Assembly: GCA_023480735.1 (NCBI GenBank) | Contig: JAMCXB010000030.1 | Span: forward strand, 1 to 47,599 | Reading direction: 5' to 3' | DNA length: 47,599 nucleotides | From: Bacteroidota bacterium | Lineage (GTDB): Bacteria > Bacteroidota > Ignavibacteria > Kryptoniales > JAKASW01 | In this document: positions 1 to 8,135 of the stretch, piece after piece | Numbering within the stretch: the first letter of the stretch is position 1 | Layout: the number at the start of each line of letters is the position of its first letter | Program-made: the position numbers and the translations under genes | The notes under the pieces: generated by a model | Databases searched by the model: none | What the model was told of the DNA's origin: nothing | The model's input: the letters and a program-made list of their open reading frames with translations, nothing else

Positions 1-500
1 GCTTGATGTTGACCTAATCTTCATGATAGTTGGTAACTCACATCTCTTCACGGACGTAAGTTGTTTTGTGGAATGGTCGTAGAAAAGAATCACCTCGCTT
101 TCCTCTCATTAAAAAGAATCACTATTTCGTTTCGGAGTAACCGTAGAATCTCGACATGTTGCTTACAACACAACCCTTTAATCAGAAATTTCAATGTTTC
201 AATTCCGTGGCACAGCTTCGCCACATTGCGAATAACGCAAACGTGATCACGAAAGAAAACATAAACAGTTCAGATTCATGACGTCCTGAACCGTATGAAG
301 ACAAGACGTTTATTTTATTATTCTTTAAGTATCTGAGCACGGAAGGCTCAATGATATTGATCAAGTTTGGAGGAGAATTCTTGTATGATAGGATAATTAC
401 AACGACTCTTAAGAGGATTACCGACGAACTCTGGTAGACTTTCAAGCCAAGCACCACACTAGATTTAATCGTATCAATTCGCGCTCCGGAACCAAATGAT

Positions 501-528
501 AACAGTGTTTTACTAATAAAACACTGTT
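501..528. other. Perfect hairpin, 12-bp stem with 4-nt loop
   Basis: The arm AACAGTGTTTTA at 501-512 is exactly complementary to 517-528, with loop CTAA. The stem is AT-rich and no T-run follows on the minus strand, so it is a poor intrinsic terminator for the gene ending at 679. It sits where a transcript from the promoter-like element at 540-568 would begin, so an operator or 5' hairpin is an alternative. Confidence 0.45.
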
Positions 529-539
529 TTATCTCTGCT

Positions 540-568
540 ATGTTACTACATTTGAAAATCTTTGTCAA
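540..568 (-). promoter_or_regulatory. Sigma70-like promoter match without an obvious gene
   Basis: On the minus strand a perfect -35 hexamer TTGACA (568-563) is followed after 17 nt by TAACAT (545-540, four of six consensus positions). Transcription would start near 533, just before the palindrome at 528-501. No convincing coding sequence follows, so this could serve a small RNA, a decayed gene, or be a chance match. Confidence 0.3.
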
Positions 569-678
569 GAGGCGACATTTTACTTTTTAGACGTACCTCC
601 GCCGCGTGGACGCTCGGCTGACACTCCCCCCGAAAGCGGGCCGCGAGGCAGAACCGGGCCACTGGCTCGTGCGACCGC

Positions 679-3012
679 TCATACGTCACTCCCGGAGAAA
701 TCAAATGTTGACAGCCGCCACTGATAATCGGGATCGACGTACGGCTCGTCGTTTTCATGTCCATGCATAAGTTCAATCTTCTTCTTCAATAGCGACCCGA
801 AATTTCTGTAGTAGACAAAAGTTGTCTCACCCACAGCGGAGATTATCATCCACCTTCTCTTCGCGGAATTCCAAAGGTCTAGAAGCTCCTGGGCATTCTC
901 GATTTCGGAAAGCACCATATCACGAAGGACATCCCTGCTTTCGGCCCTTCTGGTCGCATCCGAAGATTCCAGGTAAGTATGTACACCGGCAACCCATGCG
1001 GTCACATTCCGCTGGGTCTTCATCCATGATCTTAGTCCCCTGACTCTCTCGATCTGATCCTCAATGAATTCGGTCGTCCCAACCCCGGTTGCATCCTTTC
1101 GGGCCTGCATGAGAAGGGTCAAGGCTTTATCGATCGGGGGAATTACATTCTTGTCCATAAATTCAAATGCGCGCCAAGCCCTATCGGGTGCCAGGAGATC
1201 GAAACCTACGTCATATCTGAAGTCGACCCTGCACCGGTTATGGGGCGTAGCCAGTAGAAACTTTTCGTAGTAGCGCCGCTCTTTCTCCGGTATGGCATCA
1301 ATATTCGGCACAATCGGCCTGACGGCTAGCCTGTACCAAACGCCCCAGGCCGCGTATATCCACATTGGGATCGGGAATGACCGGACGGCCTCATCTATAT
1401 TCCTCCACACATCCAGCGCGGTCGATGCAGCATCACCGGCCCATTCTTCCGCCTTATTGGCGAGAAACTTTCCCGGATCCATCTCGCAGTCTGCCTGAAA
1501 ACCACGTACCAACTCCTGATTGATATTGTACGGAGCGAATGCCTCCGGAACCGCGCCCCCAAGAATACCGGCGTTTTTCACACCGGCCCGCTGCATATCG
1601 GTCAGCTTGTTGAATACCAGGTACGGAAAGGTTATCCCTATCAACGGTTCATGGTTCCAGATAATCCCGGGGGCGCTGACCACGTCCGCGTTGACCCCCT
1701 TTTTCGCAAGGTCATCGAGGTAGGACTTCTCCTTGACGTCAAATTTGTTGTGGAGAGCGGTGGTATGTATCTGCACCTGCTCACTGAATTTCGGATGCTC
1801 GTACGAAAGCCCCCACCCCTTTCCCTGAAGCGACGAAACTTCCAGGTCCAGTCCCTCGTCAAGTCTGCTCAATATGTGTTCGTGTTCTACCCAGAAAGGC
1901 TCCATCCTCAAAAGGACGCGGAATGCGGGATTTGAATTTCTTGCGGCATCACGAAGTAACTTCATGAATCGAACGATATTGTAAGCGGCAGCTACTTCGA
2001 CCTCCGTGTCTCCAAGCCACTCGCGGACGATGTATCCTCCTCCGTTTCTCCCAACATAAAGAGAGTTCGTATATTCGAAACCTGCCCCGCTGTCATTGGC
2101 CCAGATCGACATATATCCGAGATTGGGGACAGCTTTCATCAGGTTGACCATCATTTCCGCGTAATGCTCCCTCACCACCGGATGACCGATAGATAGATTG
2201 TAACGCGGTTCGAAACTCCGCATCGGGTGATCAACCCTTGCACCCCGAAGCATAGGGTATCTTCGCAGGAGGGATTCGGGGACCGACCTCGGTTCGAAAC
2301 AGACAATGCCTGGAGTGAGACCGTATTTTTCAGCCAGTTCTGCATTTGTCCGCAAGTAGTTCAGATTCGCCTGAAGATACTCGTCATCATAAGTGCCGGC
2401 ATTAAGCCTGCTTGAAACGAATTGGTCCAACGAAGGACAGTAGGTGTAGAAACGCGTGTAGACTTCATCCTTTGGACCTTTTCCCAGTGGAACTGGGAAT
2501 GCGAGTCCATTCACTTCGGCATTAGTAAAACCAAGGCGCGCAAGCGTCCTGAAGTATGACGGCCTATCGAATCCCTCGACGCTTCGTGCATGCTGGGTCA
2601 GAAACAGATCGTAAAGAGGACGCTGATTCACGAACGTCCTGTAGAGAAACCTCCCGTCTTTGAACTTGTCAGTGCTTTCATCGGACCAGTCTTCCATCAT
2701 CCTGGAGAAAGCAAAATAAAGAAAGCTAGGTGCACTGGCGTAAATCTCGATGTTGGAATTTGCGTCGGTTCTAATGAATCCCCATCCTGAATCACCTGCC
2801 GGCTTTACGCTGTACTCTCTCAGCGCAGCGTCGGAGCTCAAAACCCCGACTCTGATACACGGAGCTTCCTGTCCACCGCCCCCGCTGTACGAAAGACGCC
2901 TGGCATTGGGATTGACATCCGACAGCTCTTTACATACGGTGTCAACAACTCTCACGTCCGGCGAGAGTGCGACAACTGATTTTGCCTGTTTCAATGCCTC
3001 GCGCAGCTTCAT
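679..3012 (-). CDS. Putative glycoside hydrolase (GH20/GH67-like architecture)
   Basis: A 777-residue protein with no signal peptide. The first 110 residues look like the small alpha/beta domain that precedes the catalytic barrel in GH20 and GH67 enzymes. The rest is barrel-like, with Trp- and Asp-rich loops such as WANDSGAGFE near residue 305, followed by a helical C-terminal region. I cannot assign a CAZy family, so substrate and catalytic residues are unknown. The ATG at 3012 is preferred because GGGAG lies about 10 nt upstream; an ATG at 3021 overlaps the stop of the preceding gene. Either start implies translational coupling to the isomerase-like gene. It is the last gene of the catabolic cluster and probably acts in the cytoplasm on imported oligosaccharides. 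Confidence 0.6.
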   Translation of the reverse strand: MKLREALKQAKSVVALSPDVRVVDTVCKELSDVNPNARRLSYSGGGGQEAPCIRVGVLSSDAALREYSVKPAGDSGWGFIRTDANSNIEIYASAPSFLYFAFSRMMEDWSDESTDKFKDGRFLYRTFVNQRPLYDLFLTQHARSVEGFDRPSYFRTLARLGFTNAEVNGLAFPVPLGKGPKDEVYTRFYTYCPSLDQFVSSRLNAGTYDDEYLQANLNYLRTNAELAEKYGLTPGIVCFEPRSVPESLLRRYPMLRGARVDHPMRSFEPRYNLSIGHPVVREHYAEMMVNLMKAVPNLGYMSIWANDSGAGFEYTNSLYVGRNGGGYIVREWLGDTEVEVAAAYNIVRFMKLLRDAARNSNPAFRVLLRMEPFWVEHEHILSRLDEGLDLEVSSLQGKGWGLSYEHPKFSEQVQIHTTALHNKFDVKEKSYLDDLAKKGVNADVVSAPGIIWNHEPLIGITFPYLVFNKLTDMQRAGVKNAGILGGAVPEAFAPYNINQELVRGFQADCEMDPGKFLANKAEEWAGDAASTALDVWRNIDEAVRSFPIPMWIYAAWGVWYRLAVRPIVPNIDAIPEKERRYYEKFLLATPHNRCRVDFRYDVGFDLLAPDRAWRAFEFMDKNVIPPIDKALTLLMQARKDATGVGTTEFIEDQIERVRGLRSWMKTQRNVTAWVAGVHTYLESSDATRRAESRDVLRDMVLSEIENAQELLDLWNSAKRRWMIISAVGETTFVYYRNFGSLLKKKIELMHGHENDEPYVDPDYQWRLSTFDFSGSDV

Positions 3013-3014
3013 GA

Positions 3015-3839
3015 TTACCATGCTCCCACTGCTGAAATGCGTGATTCGACGAACGACTTAGCTGATGCATACTGGGCCGGTGTAACATGCTCAATTATTC
3101 CCCAGGATCGATAATCATATTGCTTCAGTTTCCGCATCAACAGCGTATAGTCCATGATTCCTCCGCCCGGCCCCGGATAGTCCCATGTCCCGTCTTCCAG
3201 AAGTCTGAAGTCCTTGAAGTGAACTGCTCCGATATTCGTGTGAAGCCGGTCGACCAGCTCGATCATTTTTTCCTGCCTTTTCGGATACTCTCCGGGCGAA
3301 ATATAGTTGGGCGGGTCTATTATCACTTTCACGCGGTCGGATTTCACCAGGTTCAACAATGCCTGCACCGAGGAAACATCTCGAAGGACCTGTGTATAGT
3401 ACGTCTCAAATATCAGGGTACCGTTCACACTCTCGAGAAGCTTTAGTATTTCTTCCGATGTGCGGGCGAGCTTCTGGATCGCCGCCTTTTCATAATTGCC
3501 TTCACTGTACACAAGGACATCATCCGCATAGCTTCCACTCCACATTGCAATTTCATTGCTCCCGAACATGGGGAGGAGCTCTATAATGCGCTTCGCCTTC
3601 GCCATATTACATCCCATCGTTGTTACTTCGGGACGCAGCGGATTGACATACGCACCGACGGGCCCGATTTTTAGACCATTTGCCTCGCAGACTTCCGCGA
3701 CCCGTGTGACGTTCTTTTCCGTTACATCGACTTCCCTGAGAAACATCTGGCAATATTTGAATCCACAGGCAACAGCGGCATCTACCTTCCCTTCAAGCTC
3801 GCTCATCTTATATAATTCAATGGAGATTCCCAGCTTCAT
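3015..3839 (-). CDS. Sugar phosphate isomerase/epimerase family protein
   Basis: A 274-residue TIM barrel of the xylose isomerase-like (AP endonuclease 2) family, the usual full length. The expected metal-binding set is visible: Glu145 (IFETYY), Asp175 (IIDPPN), His207 (VHFKDF) and Glu250 (GIIEH). Family members epimerise or isomerise keto-sugars or act as inosose/hydroxypyruvate isomerases; the substrate here cannot be told from sequence. It starts 9 nt after the Gfo/Idh/MocA gene and overlaps the possible first ATG of the hydrolase downstream. Pairing of an oxidoreductase with such an isomerase is common in sugar and inositol catabolic operons. Confidence 0.8.
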   Translation of the reverse strand: MKLGISIELYKMSELEGKVDAAVACGFKYCQMFLREVDVTEKNVTRVAEVCEANGLKIGPVGAYVNPLRPEVTTMGCNMAKAKRIIELLPMFGSNEIAMWSGSYADDVLVYSEGNYEKAAIQKLARTSEEILKLLESVNGTLIFETYYTQVLRDVSSVQALLNLVKSDRVKVIIDPPNYISPGEYPKRQEKMIELVDRLHTNIGAVHFKDFRLLEDGTWDYPGPGGGIMDYTLLMRKLKQYDYRSWGIIEHVTPAQYASAKSFVESRISAVGAW

Positions 3840-3848
3840 TTTCCATCC

Positions 3849-4865
3849 TCACTCAGTTATGATTACGGGGTTCTTGGTCTGGAGGGATTTATATGCGGCA
3901 TCAGTGAATTTTGCGACTCTCACCGCACGCTTGCCGTTGGAAGCCGAAAGATTTCCTGACGCAACTGCGTCAACAAATTCCTCGGCAGGAAGCGTCTCAC
4001 GCGGCATCTTATCGGCGGTGTACTTATTGTGCTGATGATACGTTCCTATTTCGCCGATAAAATCCTTCTCGTCCACATGCGTGACAGTTTCCAGGTCGCG
4101 CATCGTGATCGCGCCTTTGTCTCCGATGATCGTTATGTCAAGCAAGAAAGGGCCGCCGCCGACTGCAGATAAAATGCCGGTCCTGCCCTCTCCGAAGCGG
4201 ATAAGAGCCGAATTAAAGACGTCGACATTCTGTCCATCGTTGTCGGCAAAAGCAAACACTTCTTTGACTGTTATTCCGGTCAGATGAAGCACAAGGTCCA
4301 CCAAATGACTGCCGCTGTCGACAAGCACGCCGCCTTCCGATATCTTCGGATCTCGCCTCCAACCCATGGCCAACTTGTGCCAGTGAAGACCGAGCATTGC
4401 GTTGAAATAAAGGATGTTGCCTAACGCTCCCGACTTAACTGCATTGTGGACATACTTGACGGCACCTCTTCCCGGATATTGGTATGCGACGATCAAAACC
4501 CGTTTGACCTTATCCGCCAGCTTCACAAGCTCCTCGGATTCAGCGGCGGAAACCGTCAGCGGTTTTTCGACAAGCACATGAAGGCCGTGTTCCAGAGACG
4601 CCTTAACCTGGTCATAATGATACTTGTGCGGGGTAAGGACGAATGCCGCATCGAGTTTGCTCTTTTTCAGCATGTCATTGTAATCTTCATACTGCTCAAC
4701 ACCCGCTCTCTTGTCAGCAGGCAATCTTTTCAATGCGGCGGCAACATTATCGCGGTTAACGTCTGTCAACGCGACAACTTCGACGCGTTTATCTGTATTC
4801 AGGTAATCCAGGTGCCACGTACTTGCCAAACCGCATCCGATAATTCCAATTCGAATCTTATCCAT
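3849..4865 (-). CDS. Gfo/Idh/MocA family oxidoreductase
   Basis: A 338-residue NAD(P)-dependent dehydrogenase. The Rossmann motif GIIGCG is at residues 7-12, the family EKP motif at 100-102, and a conserved His187 sits in GSHLVD, as in the sugar-binding domain of this family. Relatives oxidise or reduce hydroxyl/keto groups of sugars, inositols and uronates. In this cluster it probably works on a monosaccharide released by the hydrolases, together with the neighbouring isomerase, but the substrate is not visible. The start ATG is unambiguous. The 5' side (4866-5058) carries nested palindromes, so it may head its own transcription unit. Confidence 0.85.
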   Translation of the reverse strand: MDKIRIGIIGCGLASTWHLDYLNTDKRVEVVALTDVNRDNVAAALKRLPADKRAGVEQYEDYNDMLKKSKLDAAFVLTPHKYHYDQVKASLEHGLHVLVEKPLTVSAAESEELVKLADKVKRVLIVAYQYPGRGAVKYVHNAVKSGALGNILYFNAMLGLHWHKLAMGWRRDPKISEGGVLVDSGSHLVDLVLHLTGITVKEVFAFADNDGQNVDVFNSALIRFGEGRTGILSAVGGGPFLLDITIIGDKGAITMRDLETVTHVDEKDFIGEIGTYHQHNKYTADKMPRETLPAEEFVDAVASGNLSASNGKRAVRVAKFTDAAYKSLQTKNPVIITE

Positions 4866-4920
4866 TTGAATCTATATTCTACTTTCCATTTTCGTTTGTT
4901 TGATTATTGTTTTGTAATCA

Positions 4921-5000
4921 GGAGCATCTGAACCGATGCTCCGGGTCCCGACGCAATTCGCAGTGCGAATTCAGGAGGCACTTAAGTGCCTCCTGAATTC
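4921..5000. repeat. Cluster of three perfect palindromes
   Basis: Between the UroD-like gene and the dehydrogenase gene are three adjacent inverted repeats. GGAGCATC/GATGCTCC is at 4921-4928 and 4935-4942. AATTCGCA/TGCGAATT is at 4955-4971 around one base. A perfect 34-bp palindrome at 4967-5000 has 17-nt arms (GAATTCAGGAGGCACTT). The last two share bases, so they form alternative structures. No T-run follows on either strand, which argues against a standard terminator. A REP/MITE-like mobile palindrome or an mRNA-stabilising hairpin fits better. No second copy was noticed in the window. Confidence 0.6.
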
Positions 5001-5058
5001 TACGGTTGGTTGGTTGGAAACTCTTTGTTCTTCGGTAGCTGTAATTTAGAAATGGGCT

Positions 5059-6207
5059 TCAGGTGTATTTGCCGTAATTCTTCGCTGTCTCGACGAGGGC
5101 GAACAGGTTGTCATCCGGGGTATCACGACCACACTGGTCTCCGGTGGAGAGAATAAAACCTCCCCCCTTGGCTGCAGCATCTATGCACCATTTGGCTTCA
5201 GCCTCGACATCCTTAACGCTTCCGTTCAACATCGTCTCGAAGGTGTTAACGTTACCTTTCAAACAGAACTTATCGCCAAACTTCGCCTTTACCTCCGCAA
5301 GGTCGACGTCTCCTCCGGGTGCCCGCTCCAGAGGCTCCATAACGCCGATATCCGTTTCATTATAATTTATCTCGACGATTAATCGGGATTTACCGCAGGT
5401 ATGCTGATGACATATCAGGTCCTCCTTTTTGCACAAGGAAGAGATCAGCTTTATCAGGGGGAGGTCAAAGTTCCTGTAAATCCTGGGCGAACTCAGACTG
5501 AGGGATGACGCCGATCCCTGAATCAAAATTTCGTCGGGGCGGTCGCGCAAAGCTATATGCGTGACACGGTCAACATACTCAAGATAGTAATCCCTTATTC
5601 GCGCCATCATCTCCGGCTGTTCGGCGAAGTCCATGACGGCCTGCATCGATCCCCCGTCGCGGACAGTCACCCAAAATCCCATAAACGTCTCAATTGCAAG
5701 TCCGAAAATCCCCCAATCGCCAACTTTCTTCTTATCCGCACATGTATCGTTAAGCGGCTTCTGATCCATGTACCATTTCAACTTCGGAAAATCGGCTGCG
5801 ACGTCCTTTATCATCCCTTCAAGCCGCCATGGCGGATCTTTAACCGGGTAAGCCATTACTTCCTCGAGTCGGCCAAACGGAGTATCTACGAACCTGCTCG
5901 CCTTTATTTCATCGTCCGTCTTCTCGAGAATCTTCTCCGTCCACTTCGGCTCCTCTTTCATCGTCAGATTGTCATAAATATACCACCCGTCCATACCGTA
6001 ATATTTCACCGCATTAATATAGGCGTCACTGAGCGGCGGATCCTCGTGAAGATATATGTCCCAGAATGGTTTGCCCAGCAGCCGGCACGGAACCATGTTC
6101 GAAATATCCGGTATGACGGGAACGCGGTCCGGCTGTCCGCGCCGCATTGTCGTCAGAATCCGTTCCCGCGATGTCATCTTCGCTTTTGATGCGTTGTTTT
6201 CTCTCAT
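5059..6207 (-). CDS. Uroporphyrinogen decarboxylase-family (MtaA-like) methyltransferase homologue
   Basis: A 382-residue protein of the UroD barrel family, starting with the typical TSRERIL...GQPDRVP segment (residues 12-29). A His-X-Cys (His269, Cys271) and a distant Cys359 match the zinc-binding pattern of corrinoid-dependent methyltransferases such as MtaA/MtbA rather than true uroporphyrinogen decarboxylase. No haem-biosynthesis gene is nearby; it sits inside the carbohydrate cluster. A role in moving methyl groups, for example from methylated sugars, is an inference only, since no corrinoid protein is encoded in the window. The start could also be the Met at residue 11. Confidence 0.75.
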   Translation of the reverse strand: MRENNASKAKMTSRERILTTMRRGQPDRVPVIPDISNMVPCRLLGKPFWDIYLHEDPPLSDAYINAVKYYGMDGWYIYDNLTMKEEPKWTEKILEKTDDEIKASRFVDTPFGRLEEVMAYPVKDPPWRLEGMIKDVAADFPKLKWYMDQKPLNDTCADKKKVGDWGIFGLAIETFMGFWVTVRDGGSMQAVMDFAEQPEMMARIRDYYLEYVDRVTHIALRDRPDEILIQGSASSLSLSSPRIYRNFDLPLIKLISSLCKKEDLICHQHTCGKSRLIVEINYNETDIGVMEPLERAPGGDVDLAEVKAKFGDKFCLKGNVNTFETMLNGSVKDVEAEAKWCIDAAAKGGGFILSTGDQCGRDTPDDNLFALVETAKNYGKYT

Positions 6208-6312
6208 TGTTTTCTCTGTGTTTACATTCCTTTGATATCAGTGTCTCATTTTAGGATTCCAACCGACGGGGTGCAGCCGCAACAACCCGAACGCACGGTC
6301 CCGATCATACCT

Positions 6313-8082
6313 CTAGTTTCCGCTCCCCGAAATTGTCAGTTTCTTGAAGTTCAGAATCATCTTCATCCCCTTGCACGTGATAGTTTCAACCTGGCTGCCG
6401 TACGCAGAGTTCAGAAATGGTCCTTTGTAATACCGGTAATCCATCATGTTCACCTTCTTCCCGTTCAATTCCCTGACATCCGGGAAGACGAAGTGCATCT
6501 CTTTTCCATTCAGTGTCCGATAAGTAACGGCAACATGCTTCGGATTAAGATCCGCAGACGGCTTGTGATTCTTGAGAAGGCTTAGGAAATGGTCAAACGA
6601 TCCTACCTGGGACTTGTCTCTTGCCTCCAGCACCAGTCCGTTCTGTGGGTGATAGCTCCGCAGTTCAGTATAGGTTCCCTCGTTCATCCACTCGTACGGC
6701 TGTAATGGATACCACCCGAAATAAGCCGTACCCGCTTTCCCAACTATCCATCCGTGCCAGTCTGATATCAGAGTATCCAGAGCCTTCGGGAAAAATCCAT
6801 CGACATATTCCGTATTCGTGCCAGGTGCGATGTTATACAGCACTATGAGGGTGTTCTTGTGCTGAAATGTACGCTCGAACGGCGAACTCCCCGTCCATTT
6901 GTTCGGCTTGTTGTAAGTACCTTTGGAATCTATAACGCTGGCAATCATCGTCTCCCTCTCTTCAGGGAAGAATGTCCCGAGTTCCAGTCCAGACCAGTAT
7001 GGTTCTATGCTGAAAACCTCCGTAAAGGGAAATCCGTGTGTAAAAAACAATCCCCATGTGTGCTGTTGAATCGGCTGAAGAAATCCGCCTTGAATAGAAC
7101 CAATCGCATAATCACTGTCTATGTAATCGTACTTAAAGACCTTCGGATTCCGTTCCTTGCCGTATCGTATGTTATTCCGCACCCTTTTAATCGAGGTGTT
7201 AACATACGGCTTGCTGCGATCATGAGCTATATCATAAATAATCTTCGGGGGTCTGTAATTCGATAGTGCCGCGATCGTTACCCAACCTGAATGAATCGCC
7301 GCGCCCTGATCAAAATACAAATATGCGTACGCATTCACATTTGACCTCGAAGGCTCATAGACGGCCGGCTCATAAACGCGGCTGTAACCTCCAACAAATT
7401 GCCCATCCAGGCTTTCCGTCGCAAACTCCGCCAGATAATAGTCGCACATCATGTTCGCCATCTGCTTTATTTCTGGGTCCTTCGCGTACTCTGCGAGAAG
7501 CACAAGTGGATTGAAATACTCCGGAAAATAATCAGGCGAATCGAATTCTCCCGATCCGATCGTCGTCGTCTCCTTCATCCATGCAAGAAGAAAATTCTTC
7601 GAGTCACGCAGATTGGTCTTTGAGCTCCTTCCATTGTACCAATCGCTTCCCGGCAGATTCGGCCATTGCTCCGACGCCAGGAAAAGCATCGAGTGATATT
7701 GCAGCCAATGATTCTCCGTGTCGCCCCGGTACGGCGTATATGTCTTCCAGGCATTTCGGATCGCCTCCTTCACCGCTGGCGACATGTCGTTCTTTCCATG
7801 CAGGTACATGTCCATAACTGCAACCATCCAGAACATATCCCCGGTCGGATGCTTCAGCATCAGAAGCGCGTTCTTGTTCGCCGTCTGAAGGTCAACATGT
7901 CTTGCGTACTTTATTGCGCAGGAGTAGTAATCGGGACTCTTCAGGGTGTCGTACAGCGAAAGGAAAAAATCCGCTCTCTTGGTATACCCGGCCTCATATT
8001 TCTGGTTGAAACTCTGCGAAACTGCTCCGGCATGTCCTCCGAAATTGAGAAACGGAAGAAGAACGAGCACTGCTAGGTTCAT
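6313..8082 (-). CDS. Secreted toroid-type protein, possible polysaccharide lyase
   Basis: A 589-residue protein from the ATG at 8082, chosen because GGAG lies 6 nt upstream; longer readings start at TTG 8115 or ATG 8094. A hydrophobic signal peptide covers about residues 1-20. The first 350 residues are helical and rich in aromatic residues, like an alpha/alpha toroid, including GDTENHWLQYHS, whose Asn-His and Tyr could be catalytic. The remaining part looks like beta-sandwich. That two-part layout is typical of heparinase, alginate and chondroitin lyases, but I cannot place it in a named PL family. The GH88 gene directly upstream, which processes unsaturated uronides released by lyases, supports a lyase role. 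Export to the periplasm or surface is likely. Confidence 0.6.
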   Translation of the reverse strand: MNLAVLVLLPFLNFGGHAGAVSQSFNQKYEAGYTKRADFFLSLYDTLKSPDYYSCAIKYARHVDLQTANKNALLMLKHPTGDMFWMVAVMDMYLHGKNDMSPAVKEAIRNAWKTYTPYRGDTENHWLQYHSMLFLASEQWPNLPGSDWYNGRSSKTNLRDSKNFLLAWMKETTTIGSGEFDSPDYFPEYFNPLVLLAEYAKDPEIKQMANMMCDYYLAEFATESLDGQFVGGYSRVYEPAVYEPSRSNVNAYAYLYFDQGAAIHSGWVTIAALSNYRPPKIIYDIAHDRSKPYVNTSIKRVRNNIRYGKERNPKVFKYDYIDSDYAIGSIQGGFLQPIQQHTWGLFFTHGFPFTEVFSIEPYWSGLELGTFFPEERETMIASVIDSKGTYNKPNKWTGSSPFERTFQHKNTLIVLYNIAPGTNTEYVDGFFPKALDTLISDWHGWIVGKAGTAYFGWYPLQPYEWMNEGTYTELRSYHPQNGLVLEARDKSQVGSFDHFLSLLKNHKPSADLNPKHVAVTYRTLNGKEMHFVFPDVRELNGKKVNMMDYRYYKGPFLNSAYGSQVETITCKGMKMILNFKKLTISGSGN

Positions 8083-8135
8083 GAGTATCTCCATTGATTT
8101 GTCTTGTGTTAACAACTAACGATGAAACTATTACT

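Larger units (their letters stand above)
1..678. other. Long stretch without a convincing gene
   Basis: This is AT-richer than the neighbouring genes and lies downstream of the last gene of the carbohydrate cluster. The longest open frame is on the minus strand at 191-568. Its only upstream start is a TTG, it has no Shine-Dalgarno sequence, and its product is unrecognisable, so I do not call it a gene. The two structured elements I see, a promoter-like pair at 540-568 and a perfect palindrome at 501-528, are listed separately. Confidence 0.5.

Noticed and set aside
191-568. 125-codon minus-strand frame
   Set aside because: Its TTG start is part of the -35-like hexamer, there is no ribosome binding site, and the product matches nothing I recognise.
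5059-6207. True uroporphyrinogen decarboxylase (hemE)
   Set aside because: The H-X-C...C pattern and the carbohydrate gene neighbourhood fit the MtaA-like branch, and no other haem gene is present.
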